The notes: generated by a model from the letters alone, not told the origin. A stretch of DNA of 64,000 nucleotides from Pseudoalteromonas piscicida (GCF_000238315.3 NZ_CP011924.1:4052001-4116000), one strand, 5' to 3'; counted from the first letter of the stretch, positions 1 to 10,831 are shown. Program-made: numbers and translations.

Positions 1-429
1 GGCAGCGCTTGATTGGCATTTCTACTGTGTTATCGCCTGACTCACATAGAACAACTATGCTACGCAGGCTCTGCCTTGTATAAATACCAATCAAACTGCT
101 GCAAAAACAAACTTGAAAGATAAACAGGCCCTAATTACGGGTCAGCTGTTGAGTGATTTCGCGTGCTGATTCTAAAAAGCGGCGCAGTATAGAAGAAAGC
201 TAAGTAAGTAATTTTGATGTAGATCAGGTTTTTTGACATTGTGCAAGGAAGGGCAAGTGACCTTGCTGTTAAGGCTTCTGCTGGCAATTCTGCGTATTTA
301 ATCGACAAATAATTCACCAAACTTTCGTTTCTTCGCAAAGAAAGCGGCGCGAGATAGTAGGTTTTTTCTACCAAAACACGTATAATTCGCGCCCGTTAAT
401 ATTCACAATAATATTTTGGAGCAAAAAAG
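1..429. promoter_or_regulatory. Upstream region of ndk with promoter
   Basis: No convincing gene lies in these 429 bases; a 79-residue minus-strand open frame at 135-374 has no recognisable domain and is probably chance. A TATAAT hexamer at 381-386 is a good -10 box about 45 nt before the ndk start; the -35 is weak. A GGAG-type ribosome site at about 418-421 precedes the ATG at 430. Bases 1-100 are AT-rich with short inverted segments (gattggcat near 11 and ataccaatc near 86), possibly the end of a repeat or of an upstream gene's 3' region. Confidence 0.5.
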
Positions 430-861
430 ATGGCTTTAGAGCGCACTTTTTCAATCATCAAGCCTGATGCTGTAGCTAAAAACCACATCGGTGCTATCTA
501 CAACCGTTTTGAGTCTGCTGGTCTTAAAATCGTTGCATCAAAAATGGTTCACCTTTCTCAAGAGAAAGCTGAAGGTTTCTACGCAGAGCACAAAGAGCGT
601 CCTTTCTTTGGTGCACTAGTTTCTTTCATGACTTCTGGTCCAGTAATGGTTCAGGTGCTTGAAGGTGAAGACGCAGTTCGTAAAAACCGCGAAATCATGG
701 GTGCTACTAACCCTGCTGAAGCGCTAGCTGGTACACTACGTGCTGACTACGCAGACAGCATCGACGAAAACGCAGTACACGGTTCTGACGCGCCTGAGTC
801 TGCTGCTCGCGAAATCGCTTACTTCTTCGCTGAAGAAGAAATCTGCCCACGTACTCGTTAA
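430..861 (+). CDS. ndk: Nucleoside diphosphate kinase
   Basis: Ndk transfers the gamma phosphate between nucleoside triphosphates and diphosphates through a phosphohistidine, keeping the cytosolic NTP and dNTP pools balanced. The 143-residue length is that of the bacterial family. The N-terminal [12 protein letters not shown] strand is typical, and the active-site histidine is His117 in [12 protein letters not shown]. The gene is monocistronic: its own -10 box lies upstream and a strong terminator follows within 25 nt. Codon use is strongly biased, as expected for an abundant enzyme. ndk next to rlmN and pilW is common in gammaproteobacteria. Identification is secure. Confidence 0.98.
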   Translation: MALERTFSIIKPDAVAKNHIGAIYNRFESAGLKIVASKMVHLSQEKAEGFYAEHKERPFFGALVSFMTSGPVMVQVLEGEDAVRKNREIMGATNPAEALAGTLRADYADSIDENAVHGSDAPESAAREIAYFFAEEEICPRTR

Positions 862-881
862 TTCGAGACTTGGTGCCAAAG

Positions 882-905
882 AAGGGCTTTCGAGCCCTTT
901 TTTTG
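882..905 (+). terminator. Intrinsic terminator of ndk
   Basis: A 7-bp stem AAGGGCT/AGCCCTT with a TTCG tetraloop is followed by a T run. It starts 20 nt after the ndk stop codon. Confidence 0.92.
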
Positions 906-1056
906 TCCCGTAGCTAAGTAAAGGGATTAGCGTGCTTTGTAAAGTAATCACACTACTTCACAAAACACGTTACATTATTTGTGATGTTTGCTGCTTTTTT
1001 GTACAATGCGTTGTTGGCAATTTAGCTGTTCTTACCGTCTTTAACCGAGGTTGTTC

Positions 1057-2193
1057 ATGACCACTATTGAGAAAAAAATTAACTTACTTGATTTAAATCG
1101 CGAGGGGATGCGCGAGTTGTTTGCATCATATGGCGAAAAGCCGTTTCGCGCGGATCAGGTGATGAAATGGATTTATCATTTTGGTATCGACAACTTTGAT
1201 GACATGAGCAATTTGAACAAAAAGTTGCGTGCGCGGTTGCAGGCTGAGTGTGAGATTAAAGCACCTGAAATTTCAGTAAAGCAGGTGGCTTCTGACGGTA
1301 CCATTAAGTACGCCCTATTGCTTGAAGGCGGCCAAGAAGTTGAAACTGTGTGGATCCCAGAAAAAGACCGAGCAACACTGTGTGTATCTTCTCAGGTTGG
1401 TTGTGCTTTGGAATGCACTTTCTGCTCAACGGCACAGCAAGGCTTTAATCGTAACTTAAAAGTGTCTGAGATCATTGGCCAGGTTTGGCGCGTGGCAACC
1501 GACATTGGTCTGCATAAAGGCGATAGCACTAAACGTCCAATTACTAACATCGTTATGATGGGGATGGGTGAGCCTCTGTTAAACCTAAATAACGTTGTAC
1601 CAGCGATGGAGCTGATGATGGACGATTGGGCGTTTGGTTTATCCAAGCGCCGCGTTACGCTAAGTACATCGGGAGTGGTACCAGCGCTTGATATCTTGAA
1701 AGAAAAGATTGATGTGGCACTGGCGATTTCGCTACATGCGCCAAACAATCCACTACGTGATGTGCTTGTACCAATCAACAAAAAGTATCCGATTGAAGAG
1801 TTCCTTGCAGCATGTCGTCGTTATATCGATGGTTCTAAAGCAAATAAAGACGTCACCATTGAGTACGTGATGCTACAAGACGTTAATGACAGTACAGATC
1901 ATGCCCATGAATTAGTCGAAGTACTCAAAGGCACGCCGTCAAAAATTAACTTAATCCCATTTAACCCGTTCCCGGGTAATGAATATGGCCGCTCTAGCAA
2001 CAGCCGCATCGATAGATTTTCTAAGGTGTTACAAGCTGCAGGACTGACGTGTATCGTTCGTCGCACCCGTGGCGATGACATTGACGCTGCATGTGGACAG
2101 CTAGTGGGTGATGTTGTGGACAGAACCAAACGTTTAGCTAAGAAAAAGCAGCGTGACGACAACGCCATTGCTGTCAATGTGAGCGCACAATAA
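1057..2193 (+). CDS. rlmN: Dual-specificity 23S rRNA/tRNA m2A methyltransferase RlmN
   Basis: RlmN is a radical-SAM enzyme that methylates C2 of A2503 in 23S rRNA and of A37 in some tRNAs. The radical-SAM cluster is bound by the three cysteines of CALECTFC (about residues 116, 120 and 123). The cysteine that carries the transferred methyl group is in DIDAACGQL near residue 346. I place the start at ATG 1057, because CCGAGG at 1045-1050 is correctly spaced for it, although the frame opens two codons earlier at a TTG. The resulting 378 residues match the family. A hairpin follows the stop codon, so the gene is probably transcribed separately from pilW. Confidence 0.97.
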   Translation: MTTIEKKINLLDLNREGMRELFASYGEKPFRADQVMKWIYHFGIDNFDDMSNLNKKLRARLQAECEIKAPEISVKQVASDGTIKYALLLEGGQEVETVWIPEKDRATLCVSSQVGCALECTFCSTAQQGFNRNLKVSEIIGQVWRVATDIGLHKGDSTKRPITNIVMMGMGEPLLNLNNVVPAMELMMDDWAFGLSKRRVTLSTSGVVPALDILKEKIDVALAISLHAPNNPLRDVLVPINKKYPIEEFLAACRRYIDGSKANKDVTIEYVMLQDVNDSTDHAHELVEVLKGTPSKINLIPFNPFPGNEYGRSSNSRIDRFSKVLQAAGLTCIVRRTRGDDIDAACGQLVGDVVDRTKRLAKKKQRDDNAIAVNVSAQ

Positions 2194-2198
2194 TATTC

Positions 2199-2228
2199 AT
2201 GAGCTGGGTTTACCCAGCTCATTTCATC
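2199..2228 (+). terminator. Hairpin terminator after rlmN
   Basis: A stem ATGAGCTGGGT/CCCAGCTCAT with a short TTA-type loop lies 6 nt after the rlmN stop, followed by TTTCATCTT. The stem is strong and the T tract is imperfect. Confidence 0.75.
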
Positions 2229-2334
2229 TTGACCACAGATAAGTTCTGACTATCTGGTAAAAAATAGATGAATCTCTTAGCCTTTTGGGTAATATAGGGC
2301 ACACATAGAACCCAGTGGCATTCAAAGGTGAGTG

Positions 2335-3828
2335 ATGCAATCGCGAAATTATCGCAAAACAGGATTGGCTGCATCCATTCTCGCAGGCGCGAGTTTAGTT
2401 CTGTCAGGTTGTGTGACGGAGAGTAGTTATCGCTCCGACGGGCGTCCTGTGGCCGAACAACAAGTCAATAACACCAATGCCGCAAGAACTCGTATTGCAC
2501 TGGCACTTCAATATCTCAATTCAGGTAACACTACCTCAGCCAAATTTAATTTAGAGCGGGCATTACAACTAGCGCCAAAACTGGCCGAAGCCCATTATAC
2601 GTTGGCGTATTATTACGAGCAGGTGGGTGAGCAACAACGTGCTGATAATGCCTATCAGGCGGCTTTGGATATTGAGCCAGATAACCCCGACACGCTAAAT
2701 AACTATGGCACTTTTCTTTGCCGCGTTGGTCAGTATGACAAAGCGAGCCAATATTTTTTCAAAGCGATAGAGGTACCAAGTTATTTGCGGGTGTCGGCAA
2801 GCTATGAAAACTTGGCGCTGTGTGCGCTGAAACAAAATGAGTATTCCCTAGCCGAGGAGTATCTGCAAAGCGCGATTAAGCATAACGCTCAGCAGATGTC
2901 GTCGCAACTTGCGCTCGCGGGCCTATACTATGCTCGCAGTGATTTCTTAAGAGCAGAAAATGTACTTGATAATGTTGCCAAGCGTGGATTTATTTCACCA
3001 AGAAACTTAATGCTTGGGCATTTAGTACATATGCAAATGGGGCACTTACAGAAGGCGCAAGACATCGCCACGACTTTGGTGCAAAGCTACCCTAAATCTG
3101 TTCAAGCAGGGCTCATCTTAACGAATAATATCGCTGCAAGTGAATTTGAACGGTTGCGCAATCGCTACCGAGAAGCGCAGTTAAATAAGCTTGCCGAGGC
3201 GTCGCCTAGTCATATTGTAGCGAATCCAAAAATTAAAATTAAACGTAAGAAAACGCAACCGAATTCAACGCAATCATTCACCGTTGATTCACCCGTTGAG
3301 GCCAATAATTTTGCGCCTTCGGCAAAACCTGAAGTGGTAAAAAGTACGTCTTTAGTAAACGTTAGCTCGGACTCTGAAGCTCGGGTTGAGTTTTATCAAC
3401 CGGACCCATCGGAAGTTACATTTAGTCCTCGCTCACGTGAGCCTCAAGTGTTAGCGACTACCTCATCAAGCAGTTCAAGTGTACCGTTATTAAATCGTGA
3501 CGTTGCGCCTCCTCAGGTACCTTTTCATACTGTGATTGCAGGTGAAAACCTATTTAGTATTTCAGTCAAATACGACATTAAAATGGTTGAATTGATGGAA
3601 TATAATCAAGTGCGGGAATCTGCAAGATTGTACGCAGGTCAAAAGGTGTATCTTAACAATCCCAATGTCGTGCATGAAATTGCGGCGGGAGATACTTTGC
3701 TCAGTATTGCCGATCGATATGGTGTGTTGATCGATGAAATTATGCGATGGAATAAACTCACTCCTGATGTGGCACTGCAAGCAGGCCACGGATTATTAAT
3801 TGTAGACCCAACAAATTACGTTTTATGA
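2335..3828 (+). CDS. pilW: Type IV pilus biogenesis TPR lipoprotein PilW/PilF with C-terminal LysM repeats
   Basis: PilW (PilF in Pseudomonas) is an outer-membrane lipoprotein that helps assemble the PilQ secretin. A signal peptide ends in a lipobox LSGC (Cys about 26). TPR repeats follow over roughly residues 40-260, with the typical LNNYGTFLCRVGQYDKA motif. A low-complexity Ser/Pro linker then leads to two LysM modules, about residues 398-443 (HTVIAGENLFSISVKYDI) and 445-493 (HEIAAGDTLLSIADRYGV). The protein of 497 residues is about twice the usual size of PilW; the LysM part is the extra. LysM modules bind peptidoglycan, so it may anchor the pilotin to the wall. ATG 2335 is favoured over GTG 2332, with AAAGG upstream. 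It overlaps rodZ by 4 nt. Confidence 0.88.
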   Translation: MQSRNYRKTGLAASILAGASLVLSGCVTESSYRSDGRPVAEQQVNNTNAARTRIALALQYLNSGNTTSAKFNLERALQLAPKLAEAHYTLAYYYEQVGEQQRADNAYQAALDIEPDNPDTLNNYGTFLCRVGQYDKASQYFFKAIEVPSYLRVSASYENLALCALKQNEYSLAEEYLQSAIKHNAQQMSSQLALAGLYYARSDFLRAENVLDNVAKRGFISPRNLMLGHLVHMQMGHLQKAQDIATTLVQSYPKSVQAGLILTNNIAASEFERLRNRYREAQLNKLAEASPSHIVANPKIKIKRKKTQPNSTQSFTVDSPVEANNFAPSAKPEVVKSTSLVNVSSDSEARVEFYQPDPSEVTFSPRSREPQVLATTSSSSSSVPLLNRDVAPPQVPFHTVIAGENLFSISVKYDIKMVELMEYNQVRESARLYAGQKVYLNNPNVVHEIAAGDTLLSIADRYGVLIDEIMRWNKLTPDVALQAGHGLLIVDPTNYVL

Positions 3829-4688
3829 ACCAAACAATGAAAGAGCAGGAAGCACCTGAACAAGAGCAGCCTTCACTCGGGCAAACTTTAGCAACGGCAA
3901 GACAAAATGCCGGGATCAGCTTTGCTGAAATTGAATCGCGCTTAAAGATGACCCATGCCCAACTTACCAAGCTCGAGCAGGATGACTATCAAGACCTAGG
4001 GCCTGAAACCTTTGTGCGTGGCTATATTAAAAATTACGCCGCGTTACTGGGGCTGAATCCGACGGAAGTACTGGCTAGATATCAATCTCCAGAATTGCCA
4101 CCACAGAAAAAGCGGATGCAAAGCTTTTCTCGCCGCACTCATAAAGAAGCCCACGACAATCGCCTAATGATGGTGAGCTACATTGTGCTGGCTATCGTGC
4201 TGGGGTCGTCGGCATTTTGGTTTTGGCAGACCAGTAGCTCAGAACAAGAAGTGGTGCCCGAATCGCCGGTCACTCAGCTTGAGGCGCCAGTTGAAAATGT
4301 CACAACACCAAAGATTGATGAGTTAGCATTATCTACTGAGCAAAATAATGAGGCAGCCCCGCAAAGTGAGCCGCAAGCGAGCGAAGCGGAGGTTTCAGTG
4401 CCTGTTGAAGCGAAACCACAAGCGGCAAAACGAGACCCTGCATTGAGCACGGTAGTCATGCATTTCAACGAAGAAAGTTGGGTTGAAATGTTTGATGCAA
4501 CACAAGAACGTGTTGCATTTGGTGTTAAAAAAGCGGGATATACCATGACAGTTGAAGGTAAGGCCCCTTTTTCTGTTATACTCGGCAAGCATCAGGCCGT
4601 AGAGGTCACGCTTGACGGTAAACCAGTGTCATTGCCTGCGTTTACTAAGAACCGTCTAGCTAAATTCAATTTACCGTTAACAGAGTAG
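3825..4688 (+). CDS. rodZ: Cytoskeletal protein RodZ
   Basis: RodZ is an inner-membrane protein that links MreB to the elongation machinery and maintains rod shape. The N-terminal helix-turn-helix domain (about residues 17-85, [20 protein letters not shown]) is cytoplasmic. It is followed by a basic stretch, a single membrane helix near residues 114-135, an acidic Pro/Ala/Glu-rich linker and a periplasmic DUF4115 domain from about residue 212 ([17 protein letters not shown]). The 287 residues are normal. The start codon overlaps the pilW stop as ATGA, so the two are translationally coupled, and ispG starts 5 nt after its stop. This pilW-rodZ-ispG-hisS order is conserved in gammaproteobacteria. 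Confidence 0.96.
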   Translation: MNQTMKEQEAPEQEQPSLGQTLATARQNAGISFAEIESRLKMTHAQLTKLEQDDYQDLGPETFVRGYIKNYAALLGLNPTEVLARYQSPELPPQKKRMQSFSRRTHKEAHDNRLMMVSYIVLAIVLGSSAFWFWQTSSSEQEVVPESPVTQLEAPVENVTTPKIDELALSTEQNNEAAPQSEPQASEAEVSVPVEAKPQAAKRDPALSTVVMHFNEESWVEMFDATQERVAFGVKKAGYTMTVEGKAPFSVILGKHQAVEVTLDGKPVSLPAFTKNRLAKFNLPLTE

Positions 4689-4693
4689 TCAGC

Positions 4694-5812
4694 ATGTTTT
4701 CAGAACCACCTATAAAGCGTAGAAAATCAACAAGGATCTATGTCGGTAATGTGCCTATTGGTGATGGCGCACCGATAGCTGTACAGTCTATGACGAATAC
4801 CAATACTCTAGATGTTGATGCGACGGTGGCACAAATTAGAGCTATCCAAGACGCCGGAGCGGATATTGTCCGTGTTTCTGTGCCGACAATGGATGCAGCT
4901 GAAGCATTCAAAAGCATTAAAGAGCAAGTGGATATTCCACTCGTCACGGATATTCACTTCGATTATCGTATTGCATTACAAGTGGCTAAGTATGGCGCCG
5001 ACTGCTTGCGGATAAACCCTGGGAATATTGGCAGTGAAGATCGTATTCGTGCAGTGATTGACGCGGCGGGTGAGCACAACATTCCAATTCGTATTGGCGT
5101 GAATGGCGGCTCACTAGAGCGCGATTTGCAAGAAAAGTATGGTGAACCAACACCTGAGGCCTTGCTTGAGTCTGCGATGCGACATGTCGAAATTCTTCAG
5201 CGCCATAACTTTGATCAGTTTAAAGTCTCGGTAAAAGCTTCCGACGTGTTTTTGGCCGTTGGCGCTTATCGTTTATTGGCAAAAGAAATTGATCAACCTC
5301 TGCACCTTGGGATCACCGAGGCGGGTGGTTTTAGAGCCGGTTCGGTTAAATCGGCAGTTGGTCTAGGGATGTTACTTGCTGAAGGGATTGGTGATACATT
5401 ACGTGTTTCACTTGCGGCCGATCCGGTGCAAGAAATCAAAGTGGGTTTTGATATTCTAAAGTCACTGCGAATTCGTTCGCGCGGCATCAATTTTATTGCT
5501 TGCCCAAGTTGTTCACGCCAAGAGTTTGATGTAGTGAATACAATGAATCAGCTGGAAGAGCGATTAGAAGATATCGTCACACCAATTTCGGTGTCTGTGA
5601 TTGGCTGCGTGGTAAATGGTCCTGGTGAAGCACTTGTCAGTGACTTGGGCCTTGCTGGCGCAAATCGTCGCTCAGGTCTTTATATCAATGGCGAGCGCCA
5701 AAAAACACGGATTGATAATGATGATATCGTCGCTCAATTAGAGTCTCAGATCCGAGAATATGTAGAGAAAAAAGAAAGTGAAGAAAAAATCGATGTAAAA
5801 ATCATCGACTGA
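4694..5812 (+). CDS. ispG: 4-hydroxy-3-methylbut-2-en-1-yl diphosphate synthase
   Basis: IspG (GcpE) converts 2-C-methyl-D-erythritol 2,4-cyclodiphosphate to HMBPP in the MEP isoprenoid pathway. It is a TIM barrel of about 250 residues followed by an iron-sulfur domain. The [4Fe-4S] ligands are Cys270 and Cys273 (CPSCSRQEF), Cys305 and Glu312 ([10 protein letters not shown]). The length of 372 residues matches the E. coli enzyme. It lies 5 nt after rodZ in the same transcription unit. Two other MEP genes, ispD and ispF, are also in this window at 37.1-38.3 kb. Confidence 0.98.
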   Translation: MFSEPPIKRRKSTRIYVGNVPIGDGAPIAVQSMTNTNTLDVDATVAQIRAIQDAGADIVRVSVPTMDAAEAFKSIKEQVDIPLVTDIHFDYRIALQVAKYGADCLRINPGNIGSEDRIRAVIDAAGEHNIPIRIGVNGGSLERDLQEKYGEPTPEALLESAMRHVEILQRHNFDQFKVSVKASDVFLAVGAYRLLAKEIDQPLHLGITEAGGFRAGSVKSAVGLGMLLAEGIGDTLRVSLAADPVQEIKVGFDILKSLRIRSRGINFIACPSCSRQEFDVVNTMNQLEERLEDIVTPISVSVIGCVVNGPGEALVSDLGLAGANRRSGLYINGERQKTRIDNDDIVAQLESQIREYVEKKESEEKIDVKIID

Positions 5813-5990
5813 CACCTGCGTAATCGTTAAGATAAGCGAATTTTCGCGCTTTCTCACGGCGTGCTAAACTGCACGACGATAAATGGCATTAAAGAAATAA
5901 AACCAATGCGATGAGGCTGTTTGAGCGCATTTAGTCAAAGACTCAAGCAGCATTAAATCGATTGGTGACAAATTTAAGTTAGGGTTTTCA

Positions 5991-7268
5991 GTGACTAAAC
6001 AACTTCAGGCAATCCGTGGAATGAATGATTGTCTGCCAGGTGACACGCAAGTCTGGCAGAAAGTAGAATCGGTATTAAGAGAGACTGTAGCGGCATTTGG
6101 CTACCAAGAGATCCGTTTTCCAATCGTTGAGTCGACCGATCTGTTTAAACGCTCTATCGGTGAAGTGACCGATATCGTTGAAAAAGAGATGTATACCTTT
6201 GATGACCGCAATGGCGATAGCTTAACGCTACGTCCGGAAGGTACTGCTGTGTGCGTACGAGCGGGAAATCAAAATGGTTTGTTATACAACCAAGAGCAAC
6301 GCCTTTGGTACATGGGGCCGATGTTCCGCCACGAAAGACCGCAAAAAGGCCGTTACCGTCAATTCCATCAATTTGGTGTTGAAACTTTTGGTATGGCAAC
6401 ACCAGATATTGATGCTGAAGTGATCCTAATGACGGCGCGCTTATGGCAGCAATTTGGTATTCAAGACCATGTAAAGCTTGAGCTCAATTCTTTGGGGTCA
6501 AATGAAGCGCGTGCTGAATATCGCGATGCTCTGATTGCATATCTGGAGCAACACAAAGAAGCGCTTGACGAAGACAGTTTGCGCCGTATGTATAGCAACC
6601 CACTGCGCGTGTTAGATAGCAAAAACCCAGAGGTGCAAGCTGTACTTGTTGATGCACCTAAGCTTTCTGAACACTTAGATCAGGAATCACGCGAACATTT
6701 TGCTAATTTGTGTGAACGTTTAGACGCAGCTGGCGTCGAATACCAAGTTAATGAAAAACTGGTACGAGGCCTAGATTACTACAACCGCACTGTATTTGAG
6801 TGGGTGACAACAAGCTTAGGTTCTCAAGGTACAGTATGTGCTGGCGGTCGCTACGATGGCTTGGTTGAGCAGCTTGGCGGCAAAGCAACGCCAGCCGTTG
6901 GTTTTGCTATGGGTATCGAGCGTTTAGTGTTGATGCTACAAACGCTGGAATGTGTGGGTGATATTCGTCGCAATGCTGACGTATATGTAGTTGCGATGGG
7001 TGACAAAGCGGCTATTCAAGCCCCTGTGGTTGCACAGCAATTACGAGATGATATTGCTGGCCTTCGCGTGATGGTTCATTGTGGCGGTGGCAACTTCAAG
7101 AAACAATTTAAACGTGCAGATAAAAGCGATGCTGTTATTGCGCTAGTGCTAGGCGAAGATGAACTCGCTGAAGGCAAAGTGACAGTGAAGTATCTGCGTG
7201 AAGAGAAAGAACAAATCACCTTACCACTTGCAGAAGTAAAAACGCTGTTAGCAGAGCTGGTAAGCTAA
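5991..7268 (+). CDS. hisS: Histidyl-tRNA synthetase
   Basis: HisS charges tRNA-His in the cytosol. It is a class II synthetase with an N-terminal catalytic core (motif 2 region [19 protein letters not shown]), the histidine-specific motif [15 protein letters not shown] and a C-terminal anticodon-binding domain. The 425 residues are the normal length. The start is GTG at 5991, with AGGG about 8 nt upstream and the expected N-terminus [12 protein letters not shown]. The 178 nt between ispG and hisS hold no gene; I saw short GC-rich inverted segments (gcgaattttcgc near 5837) but no clear attenuator. yfgM and bamB follow with gaps of 9 nt each. Confidence 0.97.
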   Translation: MTKQLQAIRGMNDCLPGDTQVWQKVESVLRETVAAFGYQEIRFPIVESTDLFKRSIGEVTDIVEKEMYTFDDRNGDSLTLRPEGTAVCVRAGNQNGLLYNQEQRLWYMGPMFRHERPQKGRYRQFHQFGVETFGMATPDIDAEVILMTARLWQQFGIQDHVKLELNSLGSNEARAEYRDALIAYLEQHKEALDEDSLRRMYSNPLRVLDSKNPEVQAVLVDAPKLSEHLDQESREHFANLCERLDAAGVEYQVNEKLVRGLDYYNRTVFEWVTTSLGSQGTVCAGGRYDGLVEQLGGKATPAVGFAMGIERLVLMLQTLECVGDIRRNADVYVVAMGDKAAIQAPVVAQQLRDDIAGLRVMVHCGGGNFKKQFKRADKSDAVIALVLGEDELAEGKVTVKYLREEKEQITLPLAEVKTLLAELVS

Positions 7269-7277
7269 GAGGTTAGA

Positions 7278-7895
7278 ATGGAAATTTATTCAACAGAAGA
7301 ACAACAAGCAGAAGCAATAAAACGATTTTTCCGTGAAAATGGTACAACGATTGTGGTCGGTGCCGTGCTTGGTTTAGGTGGTCTGTATGGCTGGAAAGCG
7401 TATAACCAAAGCCAGATCGATAGCGCAGAAGCGGCATCGGAAGCATACACTCAGGTTGTTGAAAGTGACGATATACTAGCAAAAAGCGACGCCTTTGTTG
7501 CTGCAAATGCAGATTCTAACTACGCCGTGTTAGCGGCTTTCGTTGCTGCTAAAGAGGCAATTGACAAAGATGATCTTAAGCTAGCTGCCGAGAAGCTAAC
7601 TTGGGCGGCTGACAATGTTGCCAACGCTGAACTAAAAGCAACGGCTTTATTAAGACTTGCACGTGTACAAGCGTCTCAGTCTCAATACGAACAAGCACTT
7701 GCAACACTGGCTAAGCCTATGCCAGAAGCGTTTAAGGCACAGCTTGCTGAGATCCAAGGTGATATTTACCTTGCTCAAGGCGATAAAGATAAAGCACGTA
7801 GTGCTTATCAATCGGCATTAGAAGCGGCGGAAGGCAATAGCAACCCTATGCTGCAAATTAAACTGGATGATCTTGCACAAAAGACAACGGTTTAA
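7278..7895 (+). CDS. yfgM: YfgM, ancillary SecYEG translocon subunit
   Basis: YfgM is a single-pass inner-membrane protein with a periplasmic TPR domain. In E. coli it joins PpiD at the SecYEG translocon and helps hand over periplasmic and outer-membrane clients. Here a short cytoplasmic N-terminus (MEIYSTEEQQAEAIKRFF) precedes a membrane helix at about residues 24-41 (TIVVGAVLGLGGLYGWKA). The rest is a helical TPR-like periplasmic domain rich in Ala. The 205 residues and its position between hisS and bamB are both typical. A GAGG ribosome site precedes ATG 7278. Confidence 0.93.
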   Translation: MEIYSTEEQQAEAIKRFFRENGTTIVVGAVLGLGGLYGWKAYNQSQIDSAEAASEAYTQVVESDDILAKSDAFVAANADSNYAVLAAFVAAKEAIDKDDLKLAAEKLTWAADNVANAELKATALLRLARVQASQSQYEQALATLAKPMPEAFKAQLAEIQGDIYLAQGDKDKARSAYQSALEAAEGNSNPMLQIKLDDLAQKTTV

Positions 7896-7904
7896 GGAGT
7901 TGCC

Positions 7905-9086
7905 ATGAAGAAGTTAACGATGGCCTCATTGGCTTTATGTGTTGCAGCACTCACCGCTGGTTGTTCTTCTAGTGATGATGAAGAAGAGTTAAAACTCCCT
8001 GAGATCAACAATCAATTCGACGCCACTGTTGTTTGGCAAGAAGGGATTGGTGACGGGGTTGAGCACTACTTTTCGCGCTTATCTCCTGTAAGCTACCAGA
8101 ACACTGTTTTTGCCGCTGCCCGTGAAGGTATAGTGACAGCGTTTGATACTGAAACAGGTAAAGAAAAGTGGCGAGTTGATGTTCGTGAGAATAAGAACTT
8201 TTGGCCATGGGAAGACAATGACAGTGCGAAGCTGTCAGGTGGGATCACACAAGCTTATGGCAAACTGTATGTTGGCTCTGAGCACGGACAGGTTTTTGCG
8301 CTTGACCGTGAAACCGGCGAAATAGTTTGGCGTAAGTCGGTACCGGGTGAAGCGCTTTCTGCGCCAGCTGCAGGCGATGGTCTTCTTTACGTTAACTTAG
8401 GTTCTGGCAAGCTGGTTGCGCTACACCCTGATACAGGTGAAGAGCGCTGGCACTATGAGCAAGAAGTCCCTGCGCTGACATTACGAGGCCTAAGCTCACC
8501 GACCAGCGCGAATGGTGGCGTATTAGTTGGCGAAGAAAGTGGTAAGTTAACAGCACTTATCGCTGAAAACGGTTTTACCGCATGGAGCTCGGATGTTGCA
8601 ATTGCAAAAGGGGCCTCTGAGTTTGAACGTTTAGTTGATGTTGATACTAAACCCGTTGTAAGCGGCGCATATGTGTATTCTATCGCCTATAATGGTAAAC
8701 TAGTCGCCATTGATGTGCGCAGCGGCAATGTGGTGTGGGATCGTGAGTACAGTAGTTACCGAGACCTCACACTCGATCTTGACGTAATTTATTTGGTTGA
8801 TAGCGATGGCGTACTGTACGCACTAGACAAAAACTCAGGTATTGAACGTTGGACACAACCAGCTCTGCGCGGTTGGTATTTAACCGCTCCAACGGTTGCT
8901 GGCAACTACGTAGTGGTTGGCGATCAGGAAGGTAACTTACACTGGCTAGATAAGAGCTCTGGTGAGTTGGTATCGCGTACTGAGTTTGATAGTTCAGGTT
9001 TTTTCGTCGAACCGATTGTGGTTGATGGCAAAGTATTTGTTTACACGCGTGATGGTGAGCTTAGCGCAGTTCAAATTCCGCAGTAA
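7905..9086 (+). CDS. bamB: Outer-membrane assembly lipoprotein BamB
   Basis: BamB is the beta-propeller lipoprotein of the BAM complex, which inserts beta-barrel proteins into the outer membrane. The signal peptide ends in the lipobox LTAGC (Cys20). The mature part carries repeated PQQ-propeller blades, each with a pattern such as ALDRETGEIVWR, ALHPDTGEERW and ALDKNSGIERW. The 393 residues agree with E. coli BamB. It is the last gene of the pilW-to-bamB run; a strong terminator lies 27 nt after the stop codon. ATG 7905 is preceded by AAGGAG. Confidence 0.97.
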   Translation: MKKLTMASLALCVAALTAGCSSSDDEEELKLPEINNQFDATVVWQEGIGDGVEHYFSRLSPVSYQNTVFAAAREGIVTAFDTETGKEKWRVDVRENKNFWPWEDNDSAKLSGGITQAYGKLYVGSEHGQVFALDRETGEIVWRKSVPGEALSAPAAGDGLLYVNLGSGKLVALHPDTGEERWHYEQEVPALTLRGLSSPTSANGGVLVGEESGKLTALIAENGFTAWSSDVAIAKGASEFERLVDVDTKPVVSGAYVYSIAYNGKLVAIDVRSGNVVWDREYSSYRDLTLDLDVIYLVDSDGVLYALDKNSGIERWTQPALRGWYLTAPTVAGNYVVVGDQEGNLHWLDKSSGELVSRTEFDSSGFFVEPIVVDGKVFVYTRDGELSAVQIPQ

Positions 9087-9113
9087 CTTTCTGAATTTTT
9101 GGATATTTTATGG

Positions 9114-9140
9114 GGCTTCGCTTTTGCGAAGCCTTTTGTT
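9114..9140 (+). terminator. Intrinsic terminator after bamB
   Basis: An 8-bp stem GGCTTCGC/GCGAAGCC with a TTTT loop is followed by TTTTGTTGTTTTT. It separates bamB from der. Confidence 0.92.
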
Positions 9141-9160
9141 GTTTTTAAAAGAGGTAGTCT

Positions 9161-10630
9161 ATGCTTCCTGTGATCGCTCTGGTTGGGCGACCTAATGTGG
9201 GTAAATCCACACTGTTTAATCGTTTAACACGTACTCGTGACGCGTTAGTTGCTGACTTTCCGGGTCTGACTCGCGACCGTAAATACGGCCAAGCAAACTA
9301 TGAAGGCTACGAGTTTATTGTGGTAGACACGGGTGGTATCGATGGCTCTGAAGAAGGCATTGAAACTGAAATGGCCGAGCAGTCGCTGCTTGCAATTGAA
9401 GAAGCGGATATTGTGCTATTTTTGGTGGATGCGCGCGCAGGTATGACGGTTGCTGATCAAGCTATCGCGCAGCACCTTCGTAAACAACAGAAGAATTGCT
9501 TTGTTGTCGCCAATAAAACGGATGGCATTGATGCTGACTCCAATTGTGCTGAGTTTTATCAGCTAGCGCTCGGTGACGTTCAACAGATCGCCGCCGCGCA
9601 CGGTCGTGGTGTTACTCAATTATTAGAGTTGACGCTACAACCGATTATCGCTGAGCTTACGGCTCAAGATGAAGAGCTTGAGAATGACGATGAAGATATC
9701 GCTGAGCTTTACCTTGAAGGTGAAGAAGCCGAAGACGGCAAAACAGGTTTTGAAGACAAGCCTGTTAAACTCGCGATTATCGGTCGTCCAAATGTAGGTA
9801 AGTCAACACTAACTAACCGTATTTTAGGTGAAGACCGCGTTATCGTTTACGATATGCCGGGTACGACGCGTGACTCAATTTACATTCCGATGACGCGCAA
9901 TGATAAAGAGTACGTGTTAATCGACACCGCCGGTGTACGTAAGCGTAAGAAAGTCAGCGATGTCGTAGAGAAATTCTCGGTTATCAAAACACTACAAGCG
10001 ATTGAAGATGCCAACGTGGTATTGCTCGTTGTAGACGCGCGCGAGGGGATCTCAGATCAAGACTTGAGCCTACTTGGTTTTGCGCTAAATGCGGGTCGCT
10101 CGTTGGTTATTGCGGTAAACAAATGGGATGGTCTTGATGATTATGTCAAAGAGCGTATCAAAACTGAGCTAGACAGACGACTGGGCTTTGTTGATTTTGC
10201 TCGTCTGCACTTTATCAGCGCATTACATGGTACAGGTGTTGGTCACTTGTTTGAGTCGATTGACGAAGCTTATGAATCCGCGACTAAGCGAGTAAGTACG
10301 GCAATGTTACGTCGTATTATGGATATGGCTCAAGCGGATCACCAGCCACCACTAGTTCGTGGACGCCGTGTGAAGCTTAAGTACGCACACGCAGGTGGTT
10401 ATAACCCGCCGCGTATTGTTATCCACGGCAATATGGTGCACGAACTGCCAGATAGCTATAAGCGCTATTTGATGAACTACTATCGTAAAGCGCTTAATGT
10501 AATGGGTACGCCGATTAAGATTGAATTCCGCGAAGGGGATAACCCGTACGCTGGTCGTTCAAACAAAATGACGTTATCGCAAAAGCGTAAGCTTCGCGCA
10601 TTCGCAAAAGAAAATCGCAATAAGTCGTAA
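9161..10630 (+). CDS. der: Ribosome-assembly GTPase Der (EngA)
   Basis: Der is the double-domain GTPase needed for late 50S subunit assembly. Two Era-type G domains are present. G domain 1 has the P-loop GRPNVGKST at about residues 9-17, and G domain 2 has the same motif at about 208-216. An acidic linker ([20 protein letters not shown]) joins them. The C-terminal KH-like domain contains [20 protein letters not shown]. The 489 residues match the family. ATG 9161 follows GAGG at 9151-9154. A 13-bp hairpin after the gene may end transcription. Confidence 0.98.
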   Translation: MLPVIALVGRPNVGKSTLFNRLTRTRDALVADFPGLTRDRKYGQANYEGYEFIVVDTGGIDGSEEGIETEMAEQSLLAIEEADIVLFLVDARAGMTVADQAIAQHLRKQQKNCFVVANKTDGIDADSNCAEFYQLALGDVQQIAAAHGRGVTQLLELTLQPIIAELTAQDEELENDDEDIAELYLEGEEAEDGKTGFEDKPVKLAIIGRPNVGKSTLTNRILGEDRVIVYDMPGTTRDSIYIPMTRNDKEYVLIDTAGVRKRKKVSDVVEKFSVIKTLQAIEDANVVLLVVDAREGISDQDLSLLGFALNAGRSLVIAVNKWDGLDDYVKERIKTELDRRLGFVDFARLHFISALHGTGVGHLFESIDEAYESATKRVSTAMLRRIMDMAQADHQPPLVRGRRVKLKYAHAGGYNPPRIVIHGNMVHELPDSYKRYLMNYYRKALNVMGTPIKIEFREGDNPYAGRSNKMTLSQKRKLRAFAKENRNKS

Positions 10631-10646
10631 GGCTTTTTGCGAGAAT

Positions 10647-10684
10647 TTTAGCTCGACACCATTTGGTTAGTGTGTCGAGCTAAA
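10647..10684. terminator. 13-bp perfect hairpin after der
   Basis: TTTAGCTCGACAC at 10647-10659 pairs exactly with GTGTCGAGCTAAA at 10672-10684. No T tract follows on the plus strand, so it may terminate der weakly or act as an mRNA 3' stabiliser. Its GCTCGAC core resembles the palindrome in the repeats near 53.05 kb. Confidence 0.6.
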
Positions 10685-10831
10685 CATAAGTTCCACACCT
10701 ATCCTACCAACTTCTGTTTACACCACCGACTATATTTAACCCCTGAACGCTCTTACTTTGTTTTACCTTGCCCAACATTTGTGCTTAAGTTATAGATAGT
10801 TACATTAGGTTTTATTGATAGTGAGGCTTAG

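Noticed and set aside
135..374. Minus-strand 79-residue frame upstream of ndk
   Set aside because: No ribosome site, no recognisable domain, and it overlaps the ndk promoter region.
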